Below are positions 6,912-7,865 of a DNA stretch of 7,865 nt, piece after piece. Numbering within the stretch: the first letter of the stretch is position 1; each line of letters begins with the position of its first letter. Under the pieces are notes generated by a model. It was not told the origin of the DNA, did not search any database, and saw only the letters and a program-made list of their open reading frames with translations. The position numbers were made by a program, and so were the translations under genes. Source of the DNA: Bacteroidota bacterium (GTDB lineage Bacteria > Bacteroidota > Bacteroidia > Chitinophagales > Chitinophagaceae); the NCBI GenBank assembly GCA_018267795.1, contig JAFDXS010000092.1, forward strand, positions 1 to 7,865, in the 5' to 3' direction.

Positions 6912-7865
6912 TTACCGCGCTACGCTGAAACGCCCTTGTAGTAGATGGATATTTGATTTGTCGATATAAACAATGTTATATAAGCCATTAGCAAGCCCTG
7001 AAACATTTATTGTTTGCTGTGCAGCATTAAGATGCTTAGTTATTACAACTTTACCGAGCACATCTGTAATCTTAATTACTCCACTTACATTCTGCTGCCC
7101 GTCAATCTTAACTATAATATTATCACTGGCAGGGTTAGGATAGCATGATAGTGAACCAGTGCCTTTATTTACAGTGTTGACAGCAGATAATCTCGAAACA
7201 AAAAAAGTGTCTGTGTGCATTTGACAATAATTACCGTATCGTACATAATAAGTACCGGTATCTTTTACAGTAATAGAAGTATCAGTACTGGCATTATTCC
7301 ACTTATAGCTAAAATAGCCTGATGGTACGCTAAGCATTACACTGTCTGTAAGTGTTATAGTGGTATGTGTATGGAATGTATCCTGCAATGGTTTTACGTA
7401 AGGCAGCCCCAGGCCATAAGAAGCCCCTGTAGATGACTGAAATCCCAATGCATTTTTATGCAGATCACAACTTGCGCCTGCATTATTAGGCTGTGCGATG
7501 TAGAAAATAGAATCAGCTCCTGCACCACCTATAGGGTTTATGAACTCACCGTTACCACCTATGCCATATATCTTACCATCAGGGCCCAGTCTTAGTACTG
7601 TAGCAAAAGATGGCATTGTGCTCAATGTATCAATAAGCGTCCTTGAACTGATAATAGATGCAGTAGAACTGCCGCTAAGATCGTATTGGACCAGTATATT
7701 GGGCTGATCGCCATTGGTATAGGAAGATATATAAAGTTTTGAATTGTCAGGAGAGAAGCTAATACCAGCATCACTAACACCTGTATCCAGCAATACGGCG
7801 TTAGAAACCTTTCCGGTGGCAGGTGAAAAATCGTACAATTCAGAGCCCAGTCCGGATGGCAAGCC
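6912..7865 (-). CDS. Partial secreted propeller protein with T9SS type A sorting domain (N-terminus outside window)
   Basis: The C-terminal 317 codons of an exported protein; the frame stays open through the right edge. The apparent start at 7862 is a TTG (Leu) in continuous coding sequence, so the true start lies beyond the window. Comparison with the neighbour suggests roughly 240 residues are missing. Counting from TTG7862, residues about 10-110 match the neighbour's propeller region (YDFSPATGKVSNA; SFSPDNSKLYISSY; LGPDGKIYGIGG). About 165-222 is an Ig-like domain (FSYKWNNAS, DTGTYYVRYG), also shared. Residues about 238-316 form the T9SS type A/TIGR04183-like tail: YPNPASDNIIV, then KITDVLGKVV, NVSGLANGLYNIVY and a final basic VAR. 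Unlike the neighbour it lacks PKD domains. It is likely surface-exposed after T9SS export, with its tail removed by the sortase-like protein PorU (established for the family). Ligand unknown. The 90-nt gap downstream holds a terminator. Confidence 0.9.
   Translation of the reverse strand, partial: GLPSGLGSELYDFSPATGKVSNAVLLDTGVSDAGISFSPDNSKLYISSYTNGDQPNILVQYDLSGSSTASIISSRTLIDTLSTMPSFATVLRLGPDGKIYGIGGNGEFINPIGGAGADSIFYIAQPNNAGASCDLHKNALGFQSSTGASYGLGLPYVKPLQDTFHTHTTITLTDSVMLSVPSGYFSYKWNNASTDTSITVKDTGTYYVRYGNYCQMHTDTFFVSRLSAVNTVNKGTGSLSCYPNPASDNIIVKIDGQQNVSGVIKITDVLGKVVITKHLNAAQQTINVSGLANGLYNIVYIDKSNIHLLQGRFSVAR

Noticed and set aside
7860..7862. TTG as start codon of the right-edge gene
   Set aside because: The frame stays open to the window edge, and homology to the neighbour shows this position is deep inside the protein, so the codon is an internal leucine.

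Overview
The window most likely comes from a Bacteroidota (Bacteroidetes) genome, perhaps a Chitinophagaceae or Sphingobacteriales relative. The evidence is two different C-terminal sorting domains of the type IX secretion system (T9SS), a typical Bacteroidetes secreted propeller/PKD protein, A-rich leaders without Shine-Dalgarno sequences, and AT-rich DNA. The phylum is well supported; the family is a guess. No RNA gene, CRISPR array, transposase or integrase was seen.

Layout: positions 1-58 hold the tail of an upstream transcript, ending in an intrinsic terminator. Positions 59-700 are a long non-coding stretch with only short repeats and weak promoter-like motifs. A small exported protein (196 aa, 701-1291) follows, resembling a pilin-like or DUF4402-like beta-sandwich protein. 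A strong 14-bp hairpin terminator or attenuator separates it from a large exported protein (932 aa, 1421-4219). That protein has Ig-like N-terminal domains, a long beta-rich region that looks like an outer-membrane barrel, and SdrD-B-like and carboxypeptidase-regulatory-like C-terminal domains. On the minus strand, converging on it with only 4 nt between stop codons, is an 865-aa propeller/PKD protein with a T9SS type B (CHU_C) tail (4224-6821). Upstream of that on the same strand is a truncated relative with a T9SS type A tail (6912 to the right edge).

All four genes encode exported proteins. The plus-strand pair reads most simply as a secreted subunit plus an outer-membrane partner. A usher/pilin-like assembly pair is an attractive inference, but the sequence does not prove it. 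The minus-strand pair looks like a tandem duplication. The shared part is a propeller end plus one Ig-like domain. The two copies then diverge: one gained PKD domains and the type B signal, the other ends directly in a type A signal. They would be displayed or released by the same T9SS through different C-terminal processing.
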